Below are positions 9,311 through 18,693 of a DNA stretch of 64,000 bases, piece after piece. A program made the position numbers and the translations under genes. The stretch is taken from assembly GCF_900112415.1 (NCBI RefSeq), contig NZ_FOLV01000010.1, positions 19,049-83,048 of the forward strand. The letters are read 5' to 3'. Position 1 is the stretch's first letter; the number at the start of each line of letters is the position of its first letter. This DNA comes from Bacillus sp. 491mf. Its GTDB lineage: Bacteria; Bacillota; Bacilli; Bacillales; Bacillaceae_G. A model generated the notes under the pieces. The model ran no database searches. It was not told the DNA's origin and saw only the letters and a program-made list of their open reading frames with translations.

Positions 9311-9343
9311 CGTACAATTTTCTTTTTTTGATAAGGTGACCCC
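9311..9343 (-). repeat. Right terminal inverted repeat of the Tn3-like cassette
   Basis: Read on the minus strand from 9343: GGGGTCACCTTATC, A7, GAAAATTGTACG. It keeps the canonical GGGG terminus that is mutated to GGGA at the left end. Confidence 0.85.
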
Positions 9344-9390
9344 TCTTATAACACTTCTGTTTCTAAACTATCACTTCAAATTCCTTATTC

Positions 9391-9705
9391 TTAACGAATG
9401 AATCGTTTCAACCAAGATATCATTTTATTTAAAATTCCTGTTTCATTATTTAATACTTGATCGTTTTCTTTTAATAATGGGTTGGACTCTTTTTCTATTT
9501 CTTGAGGTATTGATTGCTCTTCCCTAATAGGATTTACTTTAACTTCGATAGACTGTCCTTTTATTTCGCTGGAAGGATTCATTGATGTAACCTTAGCCTT
9601 TAGAGGGGGTCTACTTCCATTTACCGTATTACTCCCTTTACAACCGCACCCTTTATGAAGTGTAGGTTGATTTCCAGATGCTGATCCCCTTAGTTCTTCC
9701 TGCAT
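9391..9705 (-). CDS. Small hypothetical protein with CGC motif
   Basis: 104 aa with a strong GGGGGGA site before ATG. The N-terminus contains HKGCGCKG, the middle is Glu/Pro/Asn-rich and likely disordered, and the C-terminus ends in a short amphipathic helix (ILNKMISWLKRFIR). It lies downstream of, and co-oriented with, the broken spore-surface-like gene, so a spore-coat or exosporium role is possible. No family recognised. Confidence 0.6.
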   Translation of the reverse strand: MQEELRGSASGNQPTLHKGCGCKGSNTVNGSRPPLKAKVTSMNPSSEIKGQSIEVKVNPIREEQSIPQEIEKESNPLLKENDQVLNNETGILNKMISWLKRFIR

Positions 9706-9781
9706 TTGAATCCCCCCTTATTCTTATATTGGAATAACATACAGATTTAAGTGTGACATCTTGACGTTTTATCTCTAACTG

Positions 9782-10810
9782 TTAGATAGATCCACAGCTA
9801 AAGTCAATAAATCCTGTAATCAAAAGTTCGTCTCCAACGAACTGAGTAGCTGTGACTTGCGGTGTTAATAATGCACATCTATCGACTGTATCACAATTGA
9901 AATTGCTTGCTGCACAAGCAAAACAAGTCTGACTAACTGCTACTCTCTTTGAGAAGAAAAGGTCTGTATCTAATACCGAACGACCACAAGCTGCTGATCG
10001 TATAGGGATGCTGCCAAGTACCTCAGCAAATCCTGTGAATTTTACAGTATCGAGAGTAACGACGCATGGAATTCCAGGCTCATTTGGGCATAATTCAATA
10101 ATAACCTCTGTTTCACATTGACCTACAGTACAGTTAAGATCAGCGCAAACGTTAATAGACGGAGTTCCATTAAGAGTAACAGGGCAAATAGTAGGAAGTG
10201 GTATCGTACCAGAGAAAGGTATTCTCCGAACAGTACATTCAGGAAGACAATCTACCAAATATCGAACTTGAGCAATTGCAAAAGTATCAAGACTAGCGAC
10301 GATTACTTGATTGATAGCAGGACAAGTACATTCTATTTCAGCAACGAACAATCTAGCACCAGCAAAGCCATCTACTTCCCGAGTAATACTTCCCACAGGT
10401 ACACCACCTGAAAGAAATATAGCTGTAAATACAAATGTCTCAAAAAAGTTTGGTTCAAGTTCAAATCCGAAGACTCTAACTGGAACATTCAAGTCCATTA
10501 TCAGCGCGAGACTTGAATTTTCTAAAACAGGAGGAGTTGGACTTTCTGACTTTGGAGGAGAAGACCAAGTTGCCCAAGTAGTCGGAACCTAACGTCATGT
10601 CACAGGCGAACTAAAAGTTACAGTTTGGAATCCATCAGTGATGGAGCTAACAGAGGTACCGTCAGCTATACCTGTAGTTGCACTTTGATATGCTGCATTA
10701 GGTTGCGAAATTGGGGTGAAACTAAGACAAGGAGCTAGAACTTCTGGAAGTGCAATCTTTTCCGCGTTTAGAGGAGCACTTCCTCCGTTATTACTCTTAT
10801 CTTTCTTCAA
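9782..10810 (-). pseudogene. Spore-surface-like protein gene interrupted by two in-frame stops
   Basis: Two open segments, 10810-10598 and 10588-9782, lie in the same frame, separated by TGA and TAG two codons apart (10595-10597 and 10589-10591). Between TAG and the first downstream ATG the frame still reads like protein (TTWATWSSPP, TPPVLEN, then MDLNVPVRVFGFELEP). That ATG has no ribosome site, so one 342-codon gene is the best reading. The first part starts at TTG 10810. The second part is rich in Cys pairs and beta-strand-like segments with SITREVDGFAGARLF. The family resembles B. cereus-group surface proteins of unknown role. Nonsense mutation or sequencing error cannot be separated here. 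Confidence 0.6.
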
Positions 10811-11039
10811 AATTCATCTGACCTTTCTAATTATATTAATTAATTTGAGTCATATTAAGACTCATTATAGCCTATTTAATAAGGTGCAAAGTTGTATAGT
10901 AAATAAGACTAGCCCAATATATTTTTTTGAAATTTTCACTATCATTAAAAGAGAATCAAAAGTAGAGTTATATAAACACAATCTCTATGCATATAAGTTA
11001 GAAAACCGACATTTTCGTCTCATTAAGCACATACAAAAC

Positions 11040-11081
11040 AAGAGGCTATCCAAAAGTTTCACTTTTTTGGATAGCCTCTTT
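11040..11081. terminator. Bidirectional terminator
   Basis: AAGAGGCTATCCAAAA pairs with TTTTTTGGATAGCCTCTT, followed by T-rich sequence on both sides. It lies 60 bases downstream of the DUF975-like gene. The remaining 10811-11039 shows only AT-rich leader sequence. Confidence 0.8.
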
Positions 11082-11142
11082 TATATGATATTTCAATTGT
11101 ACTGTTATCGTGAAGAAGCACGAAATAAACCATATTCTCCTT

Positions 11143-11877
11143 CTAGATAACTGTTTTCTCTTCCATAGCTATATCTCTATTCACTAAATTCAAGTAGAAG
11201 TGCGATATTGTTGTAAAGTAATATGGATAAATCCAAAGAAACGGAATACCAATTGTGAAAAATAGAATAACAGCCCCTAAAATGAACCATCCGATAAAAC
11301 TTAAAGACAGTATAAATAAATCGAATTTGTGCCCTTTCATCATTTCTTGGCTCTTTTTAAGCGCTTCGCTCGCCGTATATTCTGGATGATCTAACATAAT
11401 ATAGTAAGCCATTGAATAAGAGAAACATTTTATAATACCTGGAACAATCAGCAATAAGCTCCATAAAAATACGTATACACTCATTAACAGAGCTAGCTTT
11501 ATAGATTTAAATATATTCTTTTTTCGAAATCCCTCAAACAAATCATCAATTGTAGTAGATTCTCTTTTCGCTAAACGTAATGTAAGATTACAATATCCAT
11601 AACTCATAATGCTTTGTAAACCTATCAAAACAAGAGATATAATCACGAAAGTAAGTACATAAGAAGTAGCACCTACTGCATTCAACCTCTCATCTCCTGT
11701 AGGGGAAGCACTAGCATTCATAATTTCACTGAATAAGAGGCCTAGGAAGAAAAGCGGAAATCCGATAATAAACGTGCCAATAGTAGAAATAATATAATAT
11801 AAAAACGATGCCCCTGCTCCTAATCCCCATTTACCTTTTAATGAAGATAAAGCTGCCTTTTTAAAGTCACTGATCAA
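11143..11877 (-). CDS. DUF975-family integral membrane protein
   Basis: 244 aa. It begins ISDFKKAALSSLKGKWGLG, the characteristic start of this family, followed by about five or six membrane segments (about 20-45, 70-100, 120-150, 185-225). The C-terminal loop keeps PEYTASEALKKSQEMMKGHK, also typical. Function is unknown. It stands alone with its own terminator at 11040-11081. No partner gene is evident. Confidence 0.8.
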   Translation of the reverse strand: MISDFKKAALSSLKGKWGLGAGASFLYYIISTIGTFIIGFPLFFLGLLFSEIMNASASPTGDERLNAVGATSYVLTFVIISLVLIGLQSIMSYGYCNLTLRLAKRESTTIDDLFEGFRKKNIFKSIKLALLMSVYVFLWSLLLIVPGIIKCFSYSMAYYIMLDHPEYTASEALKKSQEMMKGHKFDLFILSLSFIGWFILGAVILFFTIGIPFLWIYPYYFTTISHFYLNLVNRDIAMEEKTVI

Positions 11878-11944
11878 TTTAACCTCACCTTTCCTTTAAT
11901 TTGTTATTATATGGATAATAATAGTATTTTTTAACAACATTCAT

Positions 11945-12133
11945 TTATTTTTGCTTTGTAAAACGGTATGTTTGGAAAGAATCACCATCAAATAGTTGCA
12001 TTTTACTATCTGTAAAGTTTTGGACTTTATATGATACGTCACTTCTTTGTGGTATGAAAGATTCTCCGTCTTGATATGCTTTCTTTATAATTAACTTTAA
12101 TTCACTTGATAGTACTTCCTCACGTTTTAGCAC
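11945..12133 (-). pseudogene. C-terminal fragment of a lipoprotein paralogue
   Basis: About 62 codons; the last 30 (SYKVQNFTDSKMQLFDGD to KQK) align with the C-terminus of the next lipoprotein (NYKVQNYDTKSLQLYNED to KQK). It lacks a signal peptide and lipobox, so it is a decayed copy or the tail of one. It sits directly downstream of the intact gene. Confidence 0.6.
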
Positions 12134-12151
12134 GTTTTCATACCTCTTGCA

Positions 12152-13126
12152 CTACTTTTGTTTCACATATCGAGTTATAGCTTTTGAATCCTCATTGTAC
12201 AATTGTAAACTCTTTGTATCGTAGTTTTGCACTTTATAGTTTATGTCTTTATGGACAACTTCTGCTACTACTCCATTTGCCATTTGTTTTGAGATATGTA
12301 GTTTTAACATCATATTAGACTTATCGTACTCCCATGTACCTTCGATATAGTTTGTTTTATTTGGATAATCACCTGCGGTATATACCTCAAATGTCTTAGG
12401 ACTCCCGCCTTTTAAGATAAATAACGGGTTAAACTTACCATCACGAGTTACACCCCAATTAGCAATTAACTCCGTACCATCTAGTACGTTCTTTTTAACT
12501 GCATTGTAGTCTACCCCTGCATCTGTAGTGGAATCTTTTAGGTCTTGAGACTCTACCCCTCCACCTTTTGATTTTGTTACTTCGTTTTTCATCTCTTTGT
12601 AGACTGCAATCCAGTACTTATCACCTTCATGTAAAATCTGTTCAGCCTGTTCAACGATTTCCTTGTCTGTTCTCTTATCATTTGAGTTTGACTTATCTCT
12701 TGTATAAGCGTCTTTTAACAAAGATAATGATTTCTTATACTTTACAACTGCCTTTTCAATATCCTTTTGTGTATCTACATATTTATTAGGTGGGTCAATT
12801 GCCTCAAACTTAGCGATTACCTTATTTGCTTTGTCTATACTAGATAGAATGTCTTGCTTTGATTTCTTGCCGTCAAGAGAATCATTTATATTAGTAGTTA
12901 ATGTTTTAAATGATGCTTCAAACTCATTACCTAAGTCTATTAAGTATTGAGGGTAGTCTTCTGCTAAAACTCTTACTTTCTGAACATCTTTACTAGACTC
13001 TTTTGCTTCTGCTTTTGACTCTGATTTAGACTCAGTCTTTGCTTCTTTAGAAGGTTTCTCTACTGTTCCACAACCACCTAATAACATAATAGGAAGTGCT
13101 AAAGTTACCAGTTTCTTTGCTTTCAT
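12152..13126 (-). CDS. Lipoprotein, paralogue 1 of a tandem trio
   Basis: 324 aa. Lipobox LLGGC with Cys near residue 19 follows a short hydrophobic signal. A Lys/Glu/Ser-rich spacer (about 25-50) leads to a helical domain (about 55-180, with EAIDPPNKY) and a beta-rich C-terminal domain (about 215-324, NWGVTRDGKF, IEGTWEYDKSNMMLKL). I choose ATG 13126 because GGGG lies 9 bases upstream; ATG 13132 is too close. The domain order recurs in the gene at 13739. A surface-exposed role of unknown nature. Confidence 0.8.
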   Translation of the reverse strand: MKAKKLVTLALPIMLLGGCGTVEKPSKEAKTESKSESKAEAKESSKDVQKVRVLAEDYPQYLIDLGNEFEASFKTLTTNINDSLDGKKSKQDILSSIDKANKVIAKFEAIDPPNKYVDTQKDIEKAVVKYKKSLSLLKDAYTRDKSNSNDKRTDKEIVEQAEQILHEGDKYWIAVYKEMKNEVTKSKGGGVESQDLKDSTTDAGVDYNAVKKNVLDGTELIANWGVTRDGKFNPLFILKGGSPKTFEVYTAGDYPNKTNYIEGTWEYDKSNMMLKLHISKQMANGVVAEVVHKDINYKVQNYDTKSLQLYNEDSKAITRYVKQK

Positions 13127-13166
13127 AAACATATACCCCTTTGTTTGACTTATTAGATTTTCTAGA

Positions 13167-13706
13167 TTAACCTTTACCTTGTCTTTCCATTTCTCCTAAT
13201 CTATCACCTATTCGTGTAGTTATCTCTTTTGAGAGTTTACCTGCTTCATACATTTTCTGCTTGGATAATTCCATCTTTTCTTTATTCTTTTCAGAAAAGG
13301 CTTCAGTTTGTAATCTACATGCTTCTTCATACGTTTCCATTACTTTAACCATCTGTTTTTGCTCTTCCACAAATTCATTAGGTGGGTTGATTTCTTTTAT
13401 CTTTTTGAAGTCTTTATTTAATGACGTCACCATTACTTGGTGGTCTGCCTTAAACTCTTCATAAGGTTTATCTGTTTTAAGTAGGTTTTCAATATCAGTA
13501 AAAATTTTAGTTGCGTCAGTCATTGGCTCTATTAAAGCAGGTGCGTATTCTTCAACTTTTAGTTTCCTAGTTGAATTTACTGTTTTTTCCTCTTTTGACT
13601 CTATCTTAGAGCCTAATTTCTTTTCTACTTTGTCAGTTGAATCTGTTCCACAACCTCCCAATAGCATAATTGGGAGGACAAAAATTACTAGTTTCTTTGC
13701 ATTCAT
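13167..13706 (-). CDS. Lipoprotein, paralogue 2, helical domain only
   Basis: 179 aa with lipobox MLLGGC (Cys about 19) and the same helical domain as its neighbours (KEINPPNEFVEEQKQM). It lacks the beta-rich C-terminal domain of the flanking paralogues, so it is a shortened relative. AGAGGT precedes the ATG. It lies between the two longer copies, spaced about 35 bases from each, so all three probably form one operon. Confidence 0.8.
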   Translation of the reverse strand: MNAKKLVIFVLPIMLLGGCGTDSTDKVEKKLGSKIESKEEKTVNSTRKLKVEEYAPALIEPMTDATKIFTDIENLLKTDKPYEEFKADHQVMVTSLNKDFKKIKEINPPNEFVEEQKQMVKVMETYEEACRLQTEAFSEKNKEKMELSKQKMYEAGKLSKEITTRIGDRLGEMERQGKG

Positions 13707-13738
13707 AAATATGTACCTCTTAGTACTTTAATATTAAA

Positions 13739-14680
13739 TTATTTTTTCTTTACTGCCGTTATCGCTGTACCTTTATCATCTACGATTTCAAATGAGTTAC
13801 CAGTGAATGACTTAACTGTATATGGTACTAGACCTCTCATCTCGTTTTTACTGTATGTCTTACCGTCTTTTACAAACTCTTTTGGGTATAACTTCAGTTT
13901 CTTCTCGTCTGCATTGTAGTACCACTCACCTGTCATATGGTTGTCTTCATATGCCTTAGCTTTACCTGTATCATCAAATCCAGTGAATGTATGGTCTTCT
14001 CTAAACTCTAGTGCTTTGTGGAATACAGTTCCATCATAACGACCCCAAGAACCATACCACTCACTGCCCTCTTCTGAAATTGTAATTTCACTTCCGTTAT
14101 CTGCTTTCGTGTCTGACTTTGTAGTTGGAGTATCAAACTTTACTCCTGTTTTGTCACTTATGGAGTTTGCTTTATCTATATTTGCTTCTTGAAGTGGTTT
14201 ATACCCCTCCACCATATAATCGTTACCTTCTTTAATCTTTTGCATTAAATCTTTTGCCGTTTCTTTATCAGTAGACCCATCTTTTGCAATCTTAGCCTGT
14301 TTTGCATATGCTTCTGAATAACAATCTACCCCTTTTAAGATTGTCTTATGAGCGTCTGCATACTCTTTAGGTGGTTCAATTTGATGGAACTTCTTGATTA
14401 TCTTTTGTAAGTTTTCTTCTTCTTTTAAAATCTCTTTTGTTAACGTCTTCTCATCTTTGTTCTTATCCATTGCTAACTCTGTTATGGTAGCGATTTTACC
14501 CATTAACTCAGATGATAAACCAGTCATACGTGTTGGGTATAAGTCTTTTGATAACTTCTCTTTCGTTTCTTGTTTTGCTTCTACTTTATCTTTTGGCTTG
14601 TCTGCTGATGAATTTGTTCCGCAACCCCCTAATACCATTAACGGAATTGCAAAACATAGTAACTTATTTGCTTTCTTCAT
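13739..14680 (-). CDS. Lipoprotein, paralogue 3 of a tandem trio
   Basis: 313 aa with lipobox VLGGC (Cys about 20), charged spacer, helical domain (about 45-180, with FHQIEPPKEYADAHK) and a C-terminal beta domain (about 200-313: WYGSWGRYDG, MTGEWYYNADEKKLKLYP). First gene of the trio. The C-terminal domain parallels that at 12152. No enzyme motif is seen. Lineage-specific lipoprotein families of this kind are common in the B. cereus group; function unknown. Confidence 0.82.
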   Translation of the reverse strand: MKKANKLLCFAIPLMVLGGCGTNSSADKPKDKVEAKQETKEKLSKDLYPTRMTGLSSELMGKIATITELAMDKNKDEKTLTKEILKEEENLQKIIKKFHQIEPPKEYADAHKTILKGVDCYSEAYAKQAKIAKDGSTDKETAKDLMQKIKEGNDYMVEGYKPLQEANIDKANSISDKTGVKFDTPTTKSDTKADNGSEITISEEGSEWYGSWGRYDGTVFHKALEFREDHTFTGFDDTGKAKAYEDNHMTGEWYYNADEKKLKLYPKEFVKDGKTYSKNEMRGLVPYTVKSFTGNSFEIVDDKGTAITAVKKK

Positions 14681-14922
14681 GGATATACCTACCTTTTTTG
14701 TTTTTATTACCCACCCTCATTTATCGTATCATTCACCTATTTCGTAGTCAAAAAATCTTCTATACTTGTAAAGTTGAGCATGAGGCAAGATTATTTCTTG
14801 TCTCGTCTAAAAAAAAGCAACTTGCCAGAAGAAAGAGAAATTCTATGAAACAATGAATTTTAGATATTATCACCTATAATTATCCATTGTATTTTATTGC
14901 TTAAAAATAAGAATTCAACCCG

Positions 14923-15345
14923 CTATAAGCCTGAATTCAAACTAGACTCAAACCAACTTAAAACAAAAAACAATAAGTAACCAATATAAATAATGGTTAT
15001 CATTACCACATTCACTATGTTTACAAATTTAATTATCTTATTAAATAGTTTAAAGTCTTTAAAACGTTTTATTGCCCATGATATTATGTAGTATCCAAAA
15101 AGAAATTGATTTAGCATCATGCTAAAACTTAAAATACCTAAAGTTGTTTGAGTTAAATCTAGAGATTTGTTTAAAGATATAACTACCACTACACCAATCA
15201 TTGCCACGATCGTAAATATCCAAATTAACGCTGACTCGTTTATGTATTTTTTTTGAATCCAATATTTTAATGCTAATGCTATAATAAACGTTTGAAGAAC
15301 AAAGAATAAACTTCTAACTGCATAATCTAATGCTGTTGGTAACAA
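14923..15345 (-). CDS. Four-helix membrane protein
   Basis: 140 aa, nearly all hydrophobic, with about four membrane segments (8-28, 40-60, 68-90, 105-130). No motif recognised. It follows the PH-like protein at 15413 by 67 bases in the same direction. Confidence 0.65.
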   Translation of the reverse strand: MLPTALDYAVRSLFFVLQTFIIALALKYWIQKKYINESALIWIFTIVAMIGVVVVISLNKSLDLTQTTLGILSFSMMLNQFLFGYYIISWAIKRFKDFKLFNKIIKFVNIVNVVMITIIYIGYLLFFVLSWFESSLNSGL

Positions 15346-15412
15346 TGTAATCCCTCTCTCATACCTATTCGTTTAATTAGAAATCTTAGATGTCACCGTC
15401 CATTACTTTTCA

Positions 15413-15817
15413 TTAACCATACAATTTTTCTAACTCTACTAAGCTCTTTTTGTGGTTTGATAAGCCAACTGTAAAACTGTTCGGCTTCATTTCGAGTACC
15501 CCTTTGTCCTCTATTAACTTTATAGTGACATTGGATTTAATCATACCTCTCTTTACACTTACTTTCTCTACTTTATCTAATTCTAAATAAACAATATTTT
15601 CAGTAGGATCACCAGTTGTAGGACTTAACTCTATTAGTATGATTCTCTTACTTGTGAATCCTACAAGGTAATGTTTATTTAAAGCGAGTGCACCCAAGCC
15701 AAAAACTAAGTATTGAGAATGAGATGCCATGTTCATCACGTAGAAGTAATGAACATAAGTCTCACCTTCTACCATTAGTTTATCGAATACTTTGTCTGCA
15801 TTTTTGTTAGTTAACAT
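15413..15817 (-). CDS. Bacterial PH-domain-like protein
   Basis: 134 aa. A middle segment with GFTSKRIILIEL followed by alternating beta-strands (KVEKVSVKRGMIKSNVTIKL) resembles the bacterial PH-like fold, in which VTNKRLI-type motifs are common. Such proteins are cytosolic and their ligands are mostly unknown. AGGGGAG lies just before ATG. Probably co-transcribed with the membrane protein downstream. Confidence 0.6.
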   Translation of the reverse strand: MLTNKNADKVFDKLMVEGETYVHYFYVMNMASHSQYLVFGLGALALNKHYLVGFTSKRIILIELSPTTGDPTENIVYLELDKVEKVSVKRGMIKSNVTIKLIEDKGVLEMKPNSFTVGLSNHKKSLVELEKLYG

Positions 15818-15994
15818 CTTTTATTCTCCCCTCTTTTATAACGAAAAAATGGTTATTTTCCCCTTGAATATTTAAAACAATCAGAATTAAGCACTATATT
15901 TACCATATATTCCACAAATCCTCATGTCAATTTAAATATAAAAAAGCACTTGCCTGTCTATGGTAGATGAGCAAATGCTATAAGTTTGTAAGTT

Positions 15995-16147
15995 TTATAG
16001 TGACAGCATGAATGCTTTTTGTCCAACACGATGCGTGTCTAAATCTGGTACGCCTTTGATTTCATTCAATTTATAATTACCTAGGTCTAACAAATTAATA
16101 CATTCGAAATAATAATGGTTGATTACAGATCTATTCTCTTATGATTT
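15995..16147 (-). pseudogene. C-terminal remnant of an unidentified gene
   Basis: The stretch 15818-16275 has no intact gene. Within it a 50-codon open stretch reads ENRSVINHYYFECINLLDL and ends DLDTHRVGQKAFMLSL before TAA, with a stop just upstream. Residue composition looks protein-like and there is no start, so it is probably a gene relic. Confidence 0.4.
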
Positions 16148-16275
16148 TAAAAATAATTGTTTTAGTAAGAATGAATCTAAGTGAACGGAATCATTAAGTA
16201 CTACAATTTTTAATTTTTGTTTATAAAATATGATGGGGCAATTTCGTAGTCATTAAGAACTCGACTCTTTCATGA

Positions 16276-17304
16276 CTATTCTTCTTGTAAATATTTTTTC
16301 ACGATAAATTCAACTTTTTCTCTCGTGGTTAAATATTCAAAGGAAAAATTTCGTTGGTATGATGTTTTTCCTGTGTTAAGGAATTTCATACGAAATGTTT
16401 TATTTGGTATTTCAGATTGTAAAAAAGAAAAAACATTATATATATCATCAATCAGCTGCGGGTTTTTCTTAAACTGCAGCATATCATTGCTAAACTGCAA
16501 AGTAACAGCATAAGCCTCACAATCACTGTCTTCAACATGGGAACAAGATATCTCTTTGAATGCTAAATGTTCATTTTCAACACCATTGGTTTTCCCATCC
16601 AATTGCTTTCTAATAAGATACGTCCAATACTCTTCAGACTTATTTTTCATGACTAATAAAAGTTGTTTTTTTGTAGTAATATTTTGAATGTCTTCCAAAC
16701 GAAAGTCAGTAAGACGACTTTCGTTATCTAATATTTCAATTCCAGTGATTAGTTGGTTGTTTTTTTGAACGAGTTGCATGAGTGCAAATAAACGATCTAG
16801 TTCGTTTGTTTCAAATTGGCTAAAATCTAGTTTTGGAATTGTTTTTAGTGTTAAAAACAACTCGGATGTTGGCTTTTCATCAACTGAACTTCTTTCATCA
16901 ATTCTATACTGCAGCACATTTTCACCTTGAGCAGGCTCATACCCTAGTTTTCCAATTTGTCCTAAAAGCGGTTTAAATGATTTATATGCTTCATAAGTAT
17001 GTAACCCATCTTCGTATTCATCACCAAGAATTGATGAAAAAAACAGCCCATCTACTTCCACACGGAACTGAATATTTTTGTTGTTTTTTACTTGAACAGT
17101 ATGCCAAGTATGACCCATATTCCCTTCATGAATAGCACCTCGGCTTGATACAATTACATCTATTCCATATTTATTTTTTATGTACGTTTCTATTTTATCG
17201 TTACTTTGACTTTTATATAAAAAATAGATAAAGCCGCCTATACTCCCAATGAATAGAATAATAAACAAGGTAACGATACAAATGACAATCCCTATTTTCT
17301 TCAT
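16276..17304 (-). CDS. Membrane-anchored hypothetical protein
   Basis: 342 aa from ATG 17304, chosen because GGGAGG lies 8 bases upstream. One N-terminal membrane anchor (about 4-30) is followed by a large extracytoplasmic domain. A short Cys pair (SCSHVEDSDCEA, about 255-266) may form a disulfide. The family is not recognised. It stands alone, with no co-oriented neighbour close by. Confidence 0.7.
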   Translation of the reverse strand: MKKIGIVICIVTLFIILFIGSIGGFIYFLYKSQSNDKIETYIKNKYGIDVIVSSRGAIHEGNMGHTWHTVQVKNNKNIQFRVEVDGLFFSSILGDEYEDGLHTYEAYKSFKPLLGQIGKLGYEPAQGENVLQYRIDERSSVDEKPTSELFLTLKTIPKLDFSQFETNELDRLFALMQLVQKNNQLITGIEILDNESRLTDFRLEDIQNITTKKQLLLVMKNKSEEYWTYLIRKQLDGKTNGVENEHLAFKEISCSHVEDSDCEAYAVTLQFSNDMLQFKKNPQLIDDIYNVFSFLQSEIPNKTFRMKFLNTGKTSYQRNFSFEYLTTREKVEFIVKKYLQEE

Positions 17305-17461
17305 AATCTCCCTCCCCAATGATTATACTATTATCTTGGGTGGGATTTTCAATATATTTGTTGCTCCATTAGTAGCATTCTTTAAGAATAGAGCCTATTT
17401 TTATGAGCGGATTACACAATACTCGTTGAGGAGGTAACAAAGTCTTACGTTTGTAATTCCG

Positions 17462-17644
17462 TTCAATCCATATATGGTTATAGGAAGAAAGAATTATAAG
17501 TCGATAGGAAAACCTTTAGATGGACATAAAAAGCTAATTGAAACGTGAGTTTGAGGCGATAGCAGCAGAATGGAGGATATTATGATAAAAATCGATAGAG
17601 ACGGTGAAGCCTACTGGAGCGAAACTGTTGATTTAGGTGTTTGA
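17462..17644 (+). pseudogene. Plus-strand toxin-tail and immunity-start remnants
   Basis: In 17320-17893 there is no intact gene. An open stretch 17462-17548 ends KPLDGHKKLIET and stop. After GGAGG at 17572, an ATG at 17582 reads IDRDGEAYWSETVDLGV before a stop. The order (tail end, ribosome site, short start of a second protein) mirrors toxin-immunity junctions seen on the minus strand further right. Identification is tentative. Confidence 0.3.
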
Positions 17645-17893
17645 TAAAGAATTTCTTAAGTTAATGGCAATAAGATCACTTCACATATTCTTTTCATATA
17701 GTTATGGGTTATTTTTTTACTAATTAATTGAAGATTTTATTATATTGTCACCGATAAAGGCTTTTTTACCATTCACTTATATTACCTTACTCATCATTTC
17801 TTTATATATTAATGACTAATCAATTAATTCAGGAGGAATCTTCCACACTTAGAAATATATAATTAGCAAATTACTATTCTTGATTACGGCATT

Positions 17894-18451
17894 TTATATT
17901 CCCAATCCTAAATTTTCCCTTTTTGTGTCATATAGATCAAACCCTTCCATATGCCAAAAGCTCTTTAACCCAATCGTCTGATATAGTTGAATTTCCTCTT
18001 TATAAATTGGGTACATACCCACTAAATGTATTGATCCATCACATGTTTTGATTTCTGCATAATCTTTACTTAAGGTTGCCGGAGCGAAAACAAAAAATCC
18101 TACCATCTCAGATTCAGCTGAAATCTGTTTATCAAAAGTAAACAACGAACCGTAAGAAAAACTTTTCTCTCCCTTAAACTGTGATGCAAAATAGGCTGTC
18201 GCTAATCCCCAACTTTCATCTTGCGTTTCCAGCGTTAAAATGATTTCTGGTCTCCCATTCTTCCAATCTGGATGATGTCCTTCTGATAGCCTATACGTAA
18301 TAGATGTCATCATGCCGGTTTCTGGTAAATCACGATAAAAGAAAACGTGGATAGGTGCATCTCCATTTTCAAGATTCATTTCCCTAATAACATCCGCTTT
18401 TCCAAATAATTCTTCCAATCCGTCTATAAAAGCCTCAGCTCTATTCTTCAT
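17894..18451 (-). CDS. SUFU-domain immunity protein
   Basis: 185 aa with the suppressor-of-fused fold pattern: MTSITYRLSEGHHP near residue 47, then RPEIILTLET, then a mid-protein GSLFTFDKQI and a C-terminal TIGLKSFWHMEGF. SUFU-domain proteins are established immunity proteins in bacterial polymorphic toxin systems. It is the left-most recognisable member of the immunity array and has no adjacent toxin. Confidence 0.8.
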   Translation of the reverse strand: MKNRAEAFIDGLEELFGKADVIREMNLENGDAPIHVFFYRDLPETGMMTSITYRLSEGHHPDWKNGRPEIILTLETQDESWGLATAYFASQFKGEKSFSYGSLFTFDKQISAESEMVGFFVFAPATLSKDYAEIKTCDGSIHLVGMYPIYKEEIQLYQTIGLKSFWHMEGFDLYDTKRENLGLGI

Positions 18452-18488
18452 AGCAACCTCCCCCTCCTATAAAATCACGTTTTTTAGT

Positions 18489-18635
18489 TTACTTATCTTT
18501 CAAAATCTTAAAACTCCATCTTTCGTACATTTCGGGGAATTGATCACACATATCAATACTAGGACCAAAACTGTAAATTGCATATTCGCTATTGTCTAAT
18601 TCTTTTGTTATTATAATTGATGGATATCTTCCCAA
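18489..18635 (-). pseudogene. N-terminal fragment of the 19319-type immunity gene
   Basis: TTG start with GGAG upstream, 48 codons: GRYPSIIITKELDNSEYA then IYSFGPSIDMCDQFPEMY and ERWSFKILK before TAA. It matches the first half of the protein at 19319 (GRYPLIAIIKE, IYSFGPDIHSCERYP, RRWSFKVLK). The C-terminal half is missing. Confidence 0.7.
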
Positions 18636-18693
18636 TTCAATTCACTCCTTAATTAAGCAAACGCTTTATCTAAAGAGATTTTAAAATATTTAT

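Larger units (their letters stand above)
4403..9343. mobile_element. Tn3-like transposon derivative without transposase (4.94 kb)
   Basis: Long inverted repeats (4403-4436 and 9311-9343) bound a unit holding a serine resolvase with an upstream res-like site, a membrane protein and a large secreted protein. The ends begin GGGGTCACC (GGGATCACC at left), as Tn3-family ends begin with GGGG. Flanking 5-mers are TGTTA (4398-4402) and TCTTA (9344-9348), a near match to the 5-bp duplication of this family. No transposase is present in any frame, so it would need a transposase in trans. Recognition is by structure, not by a database match. Confidence 0.75.

Noticed and set aside
10118-10592. Plus-strand frames over the spore-surface-like gene
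   Set aside because: Antisense shadows; composition and Cys pattern fit the minus strand.
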